Assembly: GCF_003385115.1 (NCBI RefSeq)
Contig: NZ_QUNI01000003.1
Span: 186,001-250,000 of the forward strand
Source of the DNA: Flavobacterium aquicola
Lineage (GTDB): Bacteria > Bacteroidota > Bacteroidia > Flavobacteriales > Flavobacteriaceae
Length of the DNA: 64,000 nt
Reading direction: 5' to 3'
Shown: piece by piece, positions 46,097 through 54,491 of the stretch
Layout of the letters: each line of letters starts with the position of its first letter
Numbering within the stretch: position 1 is the first letter of the stretch
Position numbers and translations under genes: made by a program
The notes under the pieces: model-generated
The model's database searches: none
Told to the model about the DNA's origin: nothing
The model's input: the letters and a program-made list of their open reading frames with translations, nothing else

Positions 46097-46142
46097 AAAA
46101 AAAAACTGCTCATTCTAAAAATAATCTAGAATGAGCAGTTTT
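46097..46142 (-). terminator. Rho-independent terminator after OmpH gene
   Basis: Sixteen-base arms (AAAACTGCTCATTCTA and complement) around a 9-base loop; on the minus strand they are followed by a T-run. It lies 17 bases after the second OmpH gene. Confidence 0.92.
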
Positions 46143-46158
46143 AAATATTCTTTTTAGA

Positions 46159-46659
46159 TTAAAAACCTAAATCTTTTTTTACATCAGCAGTAATGTTTGT
46201 TCCGTCTGCAAGTAAAAGTGTAGAGCTGTCAAGTACATATTGGAATCCTTTTGCTTTACCAACTTTTTGGATAGAAGCTTTCACTTTTTCCATAATTGGT
46301 TTCATGATTTCAGATTCTTTATTTTGTAATTCTTTTTGAGCATTGTCTCTAAAGTCAGTAATTCTCTTCTGCATGTCTTGAACTTCTTTAGAACGTTCTT
46401 CGTTTACAGCATCACCAGCTTTTGCAGATTCTTCTCCGTATTTTTTTAATTTTGTTTGATATTCATCTACCATTTTTTTGTAATCAGCGTCGTAAGTAGT
46501 GCTTAACGTTTGTAATTGCTTTTGAGCATCTAATATAGCTGGCATTTTCCCCATAATTTCGCTTACATCAACATGAGCTACTTTAGTTTGAGCTTTTGTA
46601 ATTTGGGTAGCTCCTATAATAAGTATTGCAGCAATTAGTAAAGTTTTGAATTGTTTCAT
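46159..46659 (-). CDS. OmpH/Skp periplasmic chaperone, short form
   Basis: Periplasmic chaperone of 166 aa holding unfolded outer-membrane proteins on their way to BamA. Signal peptide is LLIAAILIIGATQITKAQ. The conserved start KVAHVDVSEIMGKMP and long helical arms (residues about 45-125) are typical, as is the C-terminal FQYVLDSSTLLLADGTN. It sits 41 bp downstream of a longer paralogue and two genes from bamA. Confidence 0.93.
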   Translation of the reverse strand: MKQFKTLLIAAILIIGATQITKAQTKVAHVDVSEIMGKMPAILDAQKQLQTLSTTYDADYKKMVDEYQTKLKKYGEESAKAGDAVNEERSKEVQDMQKRITDFRDNAQKELQNKESEIMKPIMEKVKASIQKVGKAKGFQYVLDSSTLLLADGTNITADVKKDLGF

Positions 46660-46700
46660 TGTTTTAAAATATTTAGTAATTAATTAGTATTTGTATTTTT

Positions 46701-47696
46701 TTATTTTACTTCATTAGTTTTTTTAAGCGCTTCTTTTTCTTGAATTTCTTTTAATCTTTTTTCTTCAAGAGCCTTTTTGTTTGCTTCTCTTTCTTCTAGT
46801 ATTTTTTTTCTTTTTTCTTCTAGAGCTTTCTTACGTTCTTCCTGTGCATTTGGTTTAACCTCCTCAGTTACTGTCTTAGATGTATCTGTAACAGTATCTG
46901 CTGTTTTGGTTTCTGTACTGGATGGTGCAACAACTGTGCCATTTTTTTTAGCTTCTCTTTCAGCTAATAATTGTTTTCTTTTTTCTTCGTATTTTCTCTT
47001 TGCTTCTTCTTGTGCCGCTTTTTTATCAGCTACTAGTTTTTCACGTGATGCTTGTTTATCTAACAGTGCTTTTTCTCTTGCTGCCAGTTCAGGATTTTCA
47101 TCTAAAGCATCTTCTTTTTCTTCCTTTAACTGTTCTTCTTTTAACTGTTTTTTAGTTAATTGTTCTCTTTTTTCAGTTCGATTCAATACTCTAATTACCT
47201 GATCACTAATATCGAATCTTTTTGCAGCAAATAGGATAGTTAAATGTGAAGATTTGTCAAATATAAAATCATATTTTTTGGCTTCAGCAATATCTTGAAC
47301 AGCAGTAAATACTTGGTCTTGTATGGGTTTCACTAAACCCGCCTTTTGTATTATTAAATCTCCATTCGCACCAAATCTTTTTTGCTGATAATCTAATTTT
47401 TCCGTTTCAAGAAACTTTATTTCGGTTTCTCTTTCTTCTATCAATTCAGCTGTCAATAAAGGTCTTTCAGCTTTTAATGCTTCAGTTAGTTTGTTTATTT
47501 CTAGTTTTTTAGCTTCTATTTCTTGTTTCCATTTTAGGGCTTTTTGCTCTAATTGAGATTTTGCTTCGGTATAGTTAGGTACATTTTGCAATATGTATTC
47601 CATGTCAATGTAGCCGACCTTATTTCCTCTGGTTTGTGCGTTAATTGCCGTTGAAACAATTGCGGATAAAATTATAAATAAAAATTCTTTTCTCAT
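46701..47696 (-). CDS. OmpH/Skp family protein with long charged C-terminal tail
   Basis: 331 aa, twice the usual Skp length. Residues 1 to about 170 are a normal OmpH domain with signal peptide (FLFIILSAIVSTAINAQ), GYIDMEYILQNVPNY and DFIFDKSSHLTILFA. From about 175 to the end it is Lys/Glu-rich predicted helix, interrupted by a Ser/Thr/Val linker (VVAPSSTETKTADTVTD) near residue 255. The tail could be a coiled coil or bind outer-membrane clients. It lies between bamA and the short Skp, in the same operon. Confidence 0.9.
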   Translation of the reverse strand: MRKEFLFIILSAIVSTAINAQTRGNKVGYIDMEYILQNVPNYTEAKSQLEQKALKWKQEIEAKKLEINKLTEALKAERPLLTAELIEERETEIKFLETEKLDYQQKRFGANGDLIIQKAGLVKPIQDQVFTAVQDIAEAKKYDFIFDKSSHLTILFAAKRFDISDQVIRVLNRTEKREQLTKKQLKEEQLKEEKEDALDENPELAAREKALLDKQASREKLVADKKAAQEEAKRKYEEKRKQLLAEREAKKNGTVVAPSSTETKTADTVTDTSKTVTEEVKPNAQEERKKALEEKRKKILEEREANKKALEEKRLKEIQEKEALKKTNEVK

Positions 47697-47730
47697 AATT
47701 TTTAATTTTAGAAATTTTAAACCAAATTTT

Positions 47731-50397
47731 TTAAAACTGCTGTCCTATTATGAAATGCGGTTGCCATCCGCTTGGGTTTTTCTGCCCGGGAACAACGTCA
47801 AATCCATAACCGTAATCTATCCCCAATAAACCAAAGGCAGGCATAAATACTCTTAGTCCTATTCCCACGGAACGATTCAAATTAAAAGGTTGATAGTCTG
47901 ATAATGTTGCATACGCCTGTCCGGCTTCAGCAAAAGTTAACGCGTAAATTGAAGCAGAAGCTTTTAATGTAATCGGGTAACGCATTTCTAATGAAAATTT
48001 GTTGTAAATAGTTGCTCCATACGAGTCACCATTGGTGTTTGCCGGCGTCAATGACCCGTTTTCATACCCTCTTAATCCTATATTTTGTCTTCCATCGATC
48101 GAACTTCCAGCCATACCATCTCCTCCTAAATAATATCTTTCAAAAGGTATAACTCCTCGGTCTTGATTGTATGCTCCTAGAAATCCAAATTGTGCCACAC
48201 TTCGTAGTACGAGTTTTTTATATAAAGTGGTATACCAATCGCCAGTAAATTGAACCTTATAGTATTCCAGCCATTTGTATTTTTCCTGATCTACTTTTCC
48301 GGGATCGGCTACAGCATCTTGATAATTGTCTACTTTATTTGCTACAGTTGTTGAGGAAGGCAGTTTGTCTAAGTAATCACCTGAATTAACCACTCTGTAA
48401 TTGCTGTCTCTGTATGAGTTACCAGTATATTTATATTTATATTTTTCTTGTTCCCCTAATGTCGCATAATCAATTCCGTTGAAAAGTGAATATGGAATAG
48501 TAAATTCACCCGTTACTGAAAATTCAGCACCATATGTCGGGAATATTGGATTAAGACCTTTGCTGTTACGGGTTAATCCTATATTGTAAGATAAATTTTT
48601 TGAGCTTCCATTGGCAAAAGTAAATAATCCATAATAGTAATTATGCAGATCATACTGTTGGAACCTAAGTGATTGTGAAAGTGTGAAAAAATCATCTGGA
48701 ACAGTCAGCCTTTTTGCCAATCCGACAGACAATGATATAATGTTAATGTATTTTGATTTATCAATTCTTTGTGTTTGATAATTTGAGCTGTATTGCTGAC
48801 TAAAAGCAAATGAAGTACTGAATGAAACAGGTTTTTTTCCTCCAAACCAAGGTTCAGAAAAAGATAAACTATATGTTTTATAGTATGAACTTGCTTGTAA
48901 ACGTAATGCTACTTTTTGACCATCACCCATTGGAACTGGACGGTAAGCGTCTTTATTAAACATATTTCTTGCTGAAAAATTGTTAAAAGACAATCCCAAA
49001 GTTCCTACGAAACCACCTCCTCCGTATCCTCCTTGAAGTTCTATCTGACTAGCTCCTTTTTCTACAACATTGTATTCAATGTCTACTGTACCAGCACCAG
49101 AATCTACATTTTTGAATTTTGGTTCTATTTTTTCAGGATCAAAAAAGCCTAATTGACCAATCTCTCTGATTGTTCTAACCAATTCTCCTTTGTTGTATTT
49201 CTCTCCCGGTTTTGTTCTTAACTCTCTGTAGATAACTTCGTCATTTGTTTTGTCATTTCCAACTACTGTAATTTTGTTAAAATAAGCAATTGGACCTTCG
49301 GTAACCCGAATTTCAAAATCAATTTTATTATCTATAGTTTTGGTTTCTACTGCATTTATGTTTGAAAATAAATATCCATTGTTTTGATATAAGTTGGTTA
49401 TGTCTTCACCATCTGGTTTTGATTTATCTGCAATTCTTTCCTGCAGTAATACGCCATTGTATACATCGCCGGTCTGAATACCTAGGAAGCTTTTCAATAA
49501 TTCATCTGAATAGACCGTGTTACCAATAAATTTGATATTTCCAAAATAATATTTTAAACCTTCTTCAACTTTTATTTTAATGTAAATTGCATTTTTTTCT
49601 TCGTTATAAGCAACTGAATCATTTACAATACGCGCATCTCGGTATCCTATTTTTTTATAGTCGCTAACTATTTTTTCTAGGTCTTCTTGATATTTATCTT
49701 CAATATATTTTGATCTCTTTAAAAAGTTAATTGAGTTTTTAACTTTTGTATTCTTCATTGAACTCAGAAGCTTACTACTTTTGATTTCTTTATTTCCTTC
49801 AAAATCAATTTTGTATATTTTTATTTTTTTACCAATGTCTACCTTAACAAGCATATTAACTTGGTTGGACGCCAAGGTGTCTTTGGTTGTTGTTATGTGA
49901 ACTTTTGTGTTGAAAAAACCATCTTTCTTATATTTTTTCTCAATATAGTTTTTGGTAGTTGTCAAAAGGTTTTCGGTTACAATTTTGCCATTAGTAAGAC
50001 CATTATCTTTAATAAAAGTTTCAGTTTTACTTTTGGATACTCCTACGAATCTTACTTCATTTATTTTAGGTAATTCTTTTATGTTTAGATCAAGAAAGAT
50101 GCTGTCATTTTCTATTCTGTTTACATAAAAAGAGATTTCATCAAATAGACCAAGTTTTCCTAATTTTTTTATTGAATTACTTATTTGTTCTCCAGGAATA
50201 GTGATTTCCTGCCCTTTTTCTAAGCCAGCAAATGTAACAACAGTCTGAGGGTTGAAACTGATATCTCCAACTACTTTTACATCTCCTAAGATATATTTTT
50301 TACCTTGGTCAAACGGTACTCTGTCTTGTGCTTTAATTTGAGTAAAAGATCCTAATATTATAAAGGTAAGGACTAGTTTTATGCTTTTATGTAACAC
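47731..50397 (-). CDS. bamA: outer-membrane assembly factor BamA
   Basis: Core of the BAM machine that inserts beta-barrel proteins into the outer membrane. About 888 aa: signal peptide (IKLVLTFIILGSFTQIKAQ), POTRA domains to about residue 420, then a 16-strand Omp85 barrel. The LRGYENG motif corresponds to the VRGF/Y lid-loop motif. I chose the GTG at 50397 because it gives MLHKSIKLVLTF just 7 bases after the uppS stop. An ATG at 50508 would put 37 charged residues overlapping uppS before the signal. It is essential in relatives. Confidence 0.93.
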   Translation of the reverse strand: MLHKSIKLVLTFIILGSFTQIKAQDRVPFDQGKKYILGDVKVVGDISFNPQTVVTFAGLEKGQEITIPGEQISNSIKKLGKLGLFDEISFYVNRIENDSIFLDLNIKELPKINEVRFVGVSKSKTETFIKDNGLTNGKIVTENLLTTTKNYIEKKYKKDGFFNTKVHITTTKDTLASNQVNMLVKVDIGKKIKIYKIDFEGNKEIKSSKLLSSMKNTKVKNSINFLKRSKYIEDKYQEDLEKIVSDYKKIGYRDARIVNDSVAYNEEKNAIYIKIKVEEGLKYYFGNIKFIGNTVYSDELLKSFLGIQTGDVYNGVLLQERIADKSKPDGEDITNLYQNNGYLFSNINAVETKTIDNKIDFEIRVTEGPIAYFNKITVVGNDKTNDEVIYRELRTKPGEKYNKGELVRTIREIGQLGFFDPEKIEPKFKNVDSGAGTVDIEYNVVEKGASQIELQGGYGGGGFVGTLGLSFNNFSARNMFNKDAYRPVPMGDGQKVALRLQASSYYKTYSLSFSEPWFGGKKPVSFSTSFAFSQQYSSNYQTQRIDKSKYINIISLSVGLAKRLTVPDDFFTLSQSLRFQQYDLHNYYYGLFTFANGSSKNLSYNIGLTRNSKGLNPIFPTYGAEFSVTGEFTIPYSLFNGIDYATLGEQEKYKYKYTGNSYRDSNYRVVNSGDYLDKLPSSTTVANKVDNYQDAVADPGKVDQEKYKWLEYYKVQFTGDWYTTLYKKLVLRSVAQFGFLGAYNQDRGVIPFERYYLGGDGMAGSSIDGRQNIGLRGYENGSLTPANTNGDSYGATIYNKFSLEMRYPITLKASASIYALTFAEAGQAYATLSDYQPFNLNRSVGIGLRVFMPAFGLLGIDYGYGFDVVPGQKNPSGWQPHFIIGQQF

Positions 50398-50404
50398 TAA
50401 AAAA

Positions 50405-51142
50405 TTATTTAATTTGTTCACTTGTTTTTCCAAATCGACGCTCTCTTTTTTGATAACTAATAATAGCCTCATGTAAATCTTGTTCTTTAAAGTCTGGCCA
50501 TAGCACATCAGTAAAGTATAATTCCGAATAGGCGATCTGCCATAACAAAAAATTACTTATTCTATGCTCTCCACTGGTTCTTATTAATAAATCAACATCT
50601 GGTAAATTATGCGTGTAAAGATGCTCATTAATAATTGAATCGTCAATACTGTCTATTGAAATTATATTATTTTTAACTTTATCGCTTATTTTCTTTACAA
50701 CATTTACTAATTCTTCCCTAGATCCGTAGCTTAAGGCAAGAGTTATTGTCATTTTGGTATTTTCTTTTGTTTTATCAATAACATCGAATAACTGCGTCTG
50801 TGCATTTTTAGGCAACTGCTCTAAATTGCCAATCGCATTCATTTTGATGTTGCCTTCCTGCATTGTCACAAGTTCTTTCTTTAATGATCTTATCAATACT
50901 TTCATTAAAGTTTCGACCTCTAATTTTGGTCTGTTCCAATTTTCTGTGGAGAAAGTATATAATGTTAAGTATTCGATTCCGAGAGAGTTGCATTCTTTAA
51001 TAATTTTTTTTACAGATTTTGAACCGCTCTTGTGTCCAATCGCTCTAAGAAATCCCTGCTGTTTTGCCCAACGGCCATTGCCATCCATTATGATGGCTAT
51101 ATGCTTGGGGATATTGTTTTTATTTATTTCGTCTTTTAACAT
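50405..51142 (-). CDS. uppS: isoprenyl transferase (undecaprenyl diphosphate synthase)
   Basis: Cis-prenyltransferase of about 245 aa producing undecaprenyl diphosphate, lipid carrier for peptidoglycan and O-antigen. The catalytic motif HIAIIMDGNGRWAKQQG is at the N-terminus, with SYGSREE in the middle and LLIRTSGEHRISNFLLWQ plus ELYFTDVLWPDF near the end. The ATG at 51142 (MLKDEINKNNIPKHI) lies 4 bases after the DUF6089 stop; an upstream ATG at 51178 would overlap that gene. Confidence 0.95.
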   Translation of the reverse strand: MLKDEINKNNIPKHIAIIMDGNGRWAKQQGFLRAIGHKSGSKSVKKIIKECNSLGIEYLTLYTFSTENWNRPKLEVETLMKVLIRSLKKELVTMQEGNIKMNAIGNLEQLPKNAQTQLFDVIDKTKENTKMTITLALSYGSREELVNVVKKISDKVKNNIISIDSIDDSIINEHLYTHNLPDVDLLIRTSGEHRISNFLLWQIAYSELYFTDVLWPDFKEQDLHEAIISYQKRERRFGKTSEQIK

Positions 51143-51146
51143 CTTT

Positions 51147-51824
51147 TTAATCTGCGCAGTAACATGGTTTTTTTCCAAAAGTGTAAGTTAATGTTATACC
51201 CGTGAAAACATACCAGTCATTATTATTTAAATTTCCAAATTTTGGCAGACTGCTGTCGCTTGGGTTGCTGCCGTCAATATTATCAGTAAACGTGTATCTG
51301 GCTCCTGTCTCTAGTCCTAAAACAAAATTTCTTGCAAAACTTGTTTTAACACCCAAGGTCATCGGAATTGCAATAGCACTTTTGGTGCCTTTTTTTTGGG
51401 TTTCTCCAGCGTTTATATATAGGTTGTTATACATGAAATAGCTTAAGCCTGAATATACATAAGGTGTAAATTTTGGTCTTTCTTCATGCAGATTGAAATC
51501 AAAAAAATTAAATTCTAATCCAGCTGATAGTTCTTTTATATTATTTGTAAAACTATATCCTCTATTGTGTCTGCTAGGCTCTTTAGAATCATGGTCATTT
51601 CCTGAAATTTGTGACTGGGTATACGAAAATCTATAAGCATGTCTTGGACTCTTATTCCATTTATATAAAATTCCAAACGCAGGTTCATTTGGGGAGATAT
51701 AAGTTGTCGAACCTACGTCTCCTATATAGTTACTGCCTCCCAGAAAAAGTCCTATTTCATGAATTTGAGCATGAATGGAATTGAATGTGAAAAAACATAA
51801 AAATGAAATAAAAATCTTGCTCAT
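51147..51824 (-). CDS. DUF6089 outer-membrane barrel-like protein
   Basis: Protein of 225 aa with signal peptide (IFISFLCFFTFNSIHAQ) and the mature start IHEIGLFLGGSNYIGDVGST, typical of a flavobacterial family (DUF6089) found between nadK and uppS. The end has GITLTYTFGKKPCYCAD. A small barrel is likely. It is tightly linked to uppS, hinting at an envelope role, but none is known to me. Confidence 0.82.
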   Translation of the reverse strand: MSKIFISFLCFFTFNSIHAQIHEIGLFLGGSNYIGDVGSTTYISPNEPAFGILYKWNKSPRHAYRFSYTQSQISGNDHDSKEPSRHNRGYSFTNNIKELSAGLEFNFFDFNLHEERPKFTPYVYSGLSYFMYNNLYINAGETQKKGTKSAIAIPMTLGVKTSFARNFVLGLETGARYTFTDNIDGSNPSDSSLPKFGNLNNNDWYVFTGITLTYTFGKKPCYCAD

Positions 51825-51979
51825 AAATTTTTAAATTGCCTGCAAATATAATAATAATCAATAGTATTCAATACGCATATAAAGAATACTGTCTTTTTTT
51901 GAAAGATGAATTCTTTTTATAAAGGTATCATTGAGGTTATAACGATAAAAAAGCAGTAATCTGTATAGTTATTATGTAA

Positions 51980-52864
51980 TTAATTCCTTCTGTCTTCTCC
52001 CCAAAGTAATTTTGTTCTCAGAGTTTTAAAGAATGTTTCTCCCGGTATTTCAACCATGTTTATTTCAAAATCAGTTTTTTTTATGCATAAAACAGAATCA
52101 TTATTAACACTCATTATTCTGGAATCTAAGGAAACTAAATATTGTTCTTCTCGGCCAGAGACTTTTAACCTGATTTCGGTTGTGTCAGGAACTACTAGTG
52201 GTCTTGCATTTAAATTATGCGGAGCTATAGGAGTAATGACTAAGCTTTTTACATCGGGAGTCAATATTGGTCCGCCACAGCTCAAAGAGTAACCGGTAGT
52301 TCCCGTGGGAGTGGCTACAATTAGTCCGTCTGCCCAGTATGAATTTAAAAACTCTTCATCAAGGTACGTGTCAATAGTTATCATCGATGTAGTATCTTTC
52401 CTGCTGACTGATATTTCGTTTAGAGCAAAATTAAGTCCCTCAATAGCTGTGTTTTCGGGCAGACAGCTTATGCTTAATAGTGTTCTTTTTGAGATTTTAT
52501 ATTTTTTGTCAATAACAATCTGCATAAACGCAGCTATATTTTCTTTTTGTACAGTTGCCAAAAAGCCTAATCGGCCAGCATTTATTCCTAAAATCGGTAT
52601 TCCGGAATTACGTACAAGCGTAACCGCCCTTAACATGGTGCCGTCGCCGCCAATACTAATAAGCATGTCAAAACTGGAATCTAATACATCCTGTGAGGAA
52701 AAGGTTTTGTATTCTTTTTGGATGATTTTTTTTTCATATAACATGTTTAAGAAATCGGATTCAATAGCCATTTCTACATTATTATTGTTGAAAAACACGA
52801 AAATGTCTTTTATAATTGGTTCTGTGCTTACCAAATAATATTGGCCATAAATAGCTACTTTCAT
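51980..52864 (-). CDS. nadK: NAD kinase
   Basis: ATP-dependent NAD kinase producing NADP, 294 aa. The catalytic GGDGTMLRAV with its Asp is near residue 73, followed by GINAGRLGFLATV. The NE/D motif region FALNEISVSRKDTTSMI and the glycine-rich TPTGTTGYSLSCGGP are present. It follows the CBS gene by 50 bp. A 155 bp gap separates it from the DUF6089 gene. Confidence 0.96.
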   Translation of the reverse strand: MKVAIYGQYYLVSTEPIIKDIFVFFNNNNVEMAIESDFLNMLYEKKIIQKEYKTFSSQDVLDSSFDMLISIGGDGTMLRAVTLVRNSGIPILGINAGRLGFLATVQKENIAAFMQIVIDKKYKISKRTLLSISCLPENTAIEGLNFALNEISVSRKDTTSMITIDTYLDEEFLNSYWADGLIVATPTGTTGYSLSCGGPILTPDVKSLVITPIAPHNLNARPLVVPDTTEIRLKVSGREEQYLVSLDSRIMSVNNDSVLCIKKTDFEINMVEIPGETFFKTLRTKLLWGEDRRN

Positions 52865-52914
52865 TTTTTTGATATTTTTTTGTTTGTTATTGATTTGGGG
52901 TTTGTATTCAATAA

Positions 52915-53574
52915 CTACATATTCAAATATTTATCTAAATAATCTGAACGTTCTTTCAGGCTGTTAATATAATTGTCTTCGTTATGCTCCGAAATGATAT
53001 CGTAATTGTATCTTCTGAAAGTTTGGATAATTTCGTTTAATGAACCAACACTTATTTTAAGGGTAACTTCGATAGTATTTAAATCTGAATTGGAAATAAA
53101 AAGACCTAAAAGTCTGCCGTTATTACTTTCTACAATCTGTGCAATTTGGCTCATCGAGTAGTCTATTGCATTTTTACTCACAATAATAATAGCTCCCTGT
53201 TCTTTTAAAAAGGTTGTTTCGTGAAAAAATTTAATGACATCCTCAATTTCATAGTAGCCAATATAGGTATTGTTTTCATCTAATATCGGTACCAAATTAG
53301 TGTGGTTTTTGGCAAAGACTTCTAAAACATCTAACCAGATCATATTGGCTCTGGCAAAAAAATGCTCTAGCGTATATTTATAATCAGTGACTTTTTTATC
53401 ACCGTCAAAAGTTTCAATATCATCAGCAGAGATGCTTCCAATATAAATTCCTTCTTCTGTAATAGGAAAATGAGAAAAGGTTAAATCATCAAAAAAATCT
53501 TGAACAGCCTCGATAGTTTCTTGGGTGTCAATTGCTTTGTAGTCGTTTGAGATGTAGTCTTTTAAATCTGTCAT
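52915..53574 (-). CDS. CBS-domain protein
   Basis: Protein of about 219 aa with two CBS domains (about residues 12-70 and 80-135; FSHFPITEEGIYIGSIS, LVPILDENNTYIGYYE), then an ACT-like C-terminal part (GAIIIVSKNAIDYSMSQIAQ, RLLGLFISNSD) of about 80 residues. A nucleotide- or amino-acid-sensing regulator seems likely, with no known target. Two ATGs six bases apart are possible; the second gives MTDLKDYISND. It lies just upstream of nadK and is divergent from pdxJ. Confidence 0.85.
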   Translation of the reverse strand: MTDLKDYISNDYKAIDTQETIEAVQDFFDDLTFSHFPITEEGIYIGSISADDIETFDGDKKVTDYKYTLEHFFARANMIWLDVLEVFAKNHTNLVPILDENNTYIGYYEIEDVIKFFHETTFLKEQGAIIIVSKNAIDYSMSQIAQIVESNNGRLLGLFISNSDLNTIEVTLKISVGSLNEIIQTFRRYNYDIISEHNEDNYINSLKERSDYLDKYLNM

Positions 53575-53605
53575 AATCATTGATCAATAATCGACGCAAA
53601 ATAAT

Positions 53606-53613
53606 CAAAAATA
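53606..53613 (-). promoter_or_regulatory. -7 promoter element of CBS-nadK unit
   Basis: Minus-strand TATTTTTG matches TAnnTTTG, 31 bases before the CBS ATG, in the divergent gap with pdxJ. Confidence 0.4.
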
Positions 53614-53639
53614 TACAAAATATGCTGCCTTTTACTTTG

Positions 53640-53647
53640 TATTTTTG
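53640..53647 (+). promoter_or_regulatory. -7 promoter element of pdxJ
   Basis: TATTTTTG on the plus strand matches TAnnTTTG, 41 bases before the pdxJ ATG. Confidence 0.4.
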
Positions 53648-53688
53648 TCTTCGCAAAATAATAATACTTTCAACTAATACTTGTTTTT

Positions 53689-54402
53689 ATGACAAAACTT
53701 AGCGTTAATATAAATAAAATTGCCACGTTGCGTAATGCCCGAGGCGGAAATGTGCCTGATTTGCTTAAAGTTGCTACAGATATTCAGAAATTTGGAGGTC
53801 AGGGAATAACGATCCATCCGCGTCCAGATGAGCGTCATATTCGCTATCAGGATGCACGGGATTTAAAATCGATTGTCACTACAGAATATAATATTGAAGG
53901 AAATCCGCAGCATAATTTTATTGATTTAGTTTTAGAATGCAAACCAGACCAAGTTACTTTGGTTCCTGATGCCATTGGAGCAATTACCTCGTCTGCGGGC
54001 TGGGACACTATAAAAAACCAATCGTATTTGGCAGAAGTTATTCAGGAATTTCAGCGAAACGGAATTAGAACTTCTATTTTTGTTGATCCAATCAATGAAA
54101 TGATTGAAGGAGCTAAAAAAACGGGAACTGACAGAATCGAATTGTACACTGAAGCTTTTGCACATCAATATGCTTTAGGAAATGAAAATGGAATCGAGCC
54201 TTATGTTAAAGCATCAGTTTTGGCTAACCAATTAGATTTAGGAATAAATGCCGGACATGATTTAAGTTTGGATAATGTTAAGTTTTTTAAACAAAATATT
54301 CCGGGATTATTGGAAGTTTCAATTGGACATGCACTTATTTCTGAAGCAATCTATCTTGGTTTAGATAATGTTGTGAATATGTATTTGCAGAAATTAAAAT
54401 AG
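53689..54402 (+). CDS. pdxJ: pyridoxine 5'-phosphate synthase PdxJ
   Basis: Final ring-closing enzyme of the DXP-dependent pyridoxal phosphate pathway, 237 aa TIM barrel. It shows LSVNINKIATLRNARGGNVP, GITIHPRPDERHIRYQD and the C-terminal GINAGHDLSLDNVKFF followed by VSIGHALISEAI, all family hallmarks. It is divergent from the CBS-nadK unit. Confidence 0.96.
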   Translation: MTKLSVNINKIATLRNARGGNVPDLLKVATDIQKFGGQGITIHPRPDERHIRYQDARDLKSIVTTEYNIEGNPQHNFIDLVLECKPDQVTLVPDAIGAITSSAGWDTIKNQSYLAEVIQEFQRNGIRTSIFVDPINEMIEGAKKTGTDRIELYTEAFAHQYALGNENGIEPYVKASVLANQLDLGINAGHDLSLDNVKFFKQNIPGLLEVSIGHALISEAIYLGLDNVVNMYLQKLK

Positions 54403-54491
54403 TTTAAATTAGTTTTAGAGGATTGTGGAGTCAATATTTAAAGAGATTGGTTTTGGATTGTCTATGTTTTTTCTTTTATAAATGTAATATT

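Noticed and set aside
46777..47202. 141-residue plus-strand frame opposite the long OmpH gene
   Set aside because: Ser/Phe/Leu-rich composition is the reverse complement of the Lys/Glu-rich tail; the minus-strand gene is clear.
50398..50508. N-terminal extension of BamA to an upstream ATG
   Set aside because: It overlaps uppS by about 100 bases and precedes the signal peptide with charged residues; the GTG at 50397 fits.
52305..52838. 177-residue plus-strand frame inside nadK
   Set aside because: It is antisense to the conserved nadK catalytic region and has no family features or promoter.
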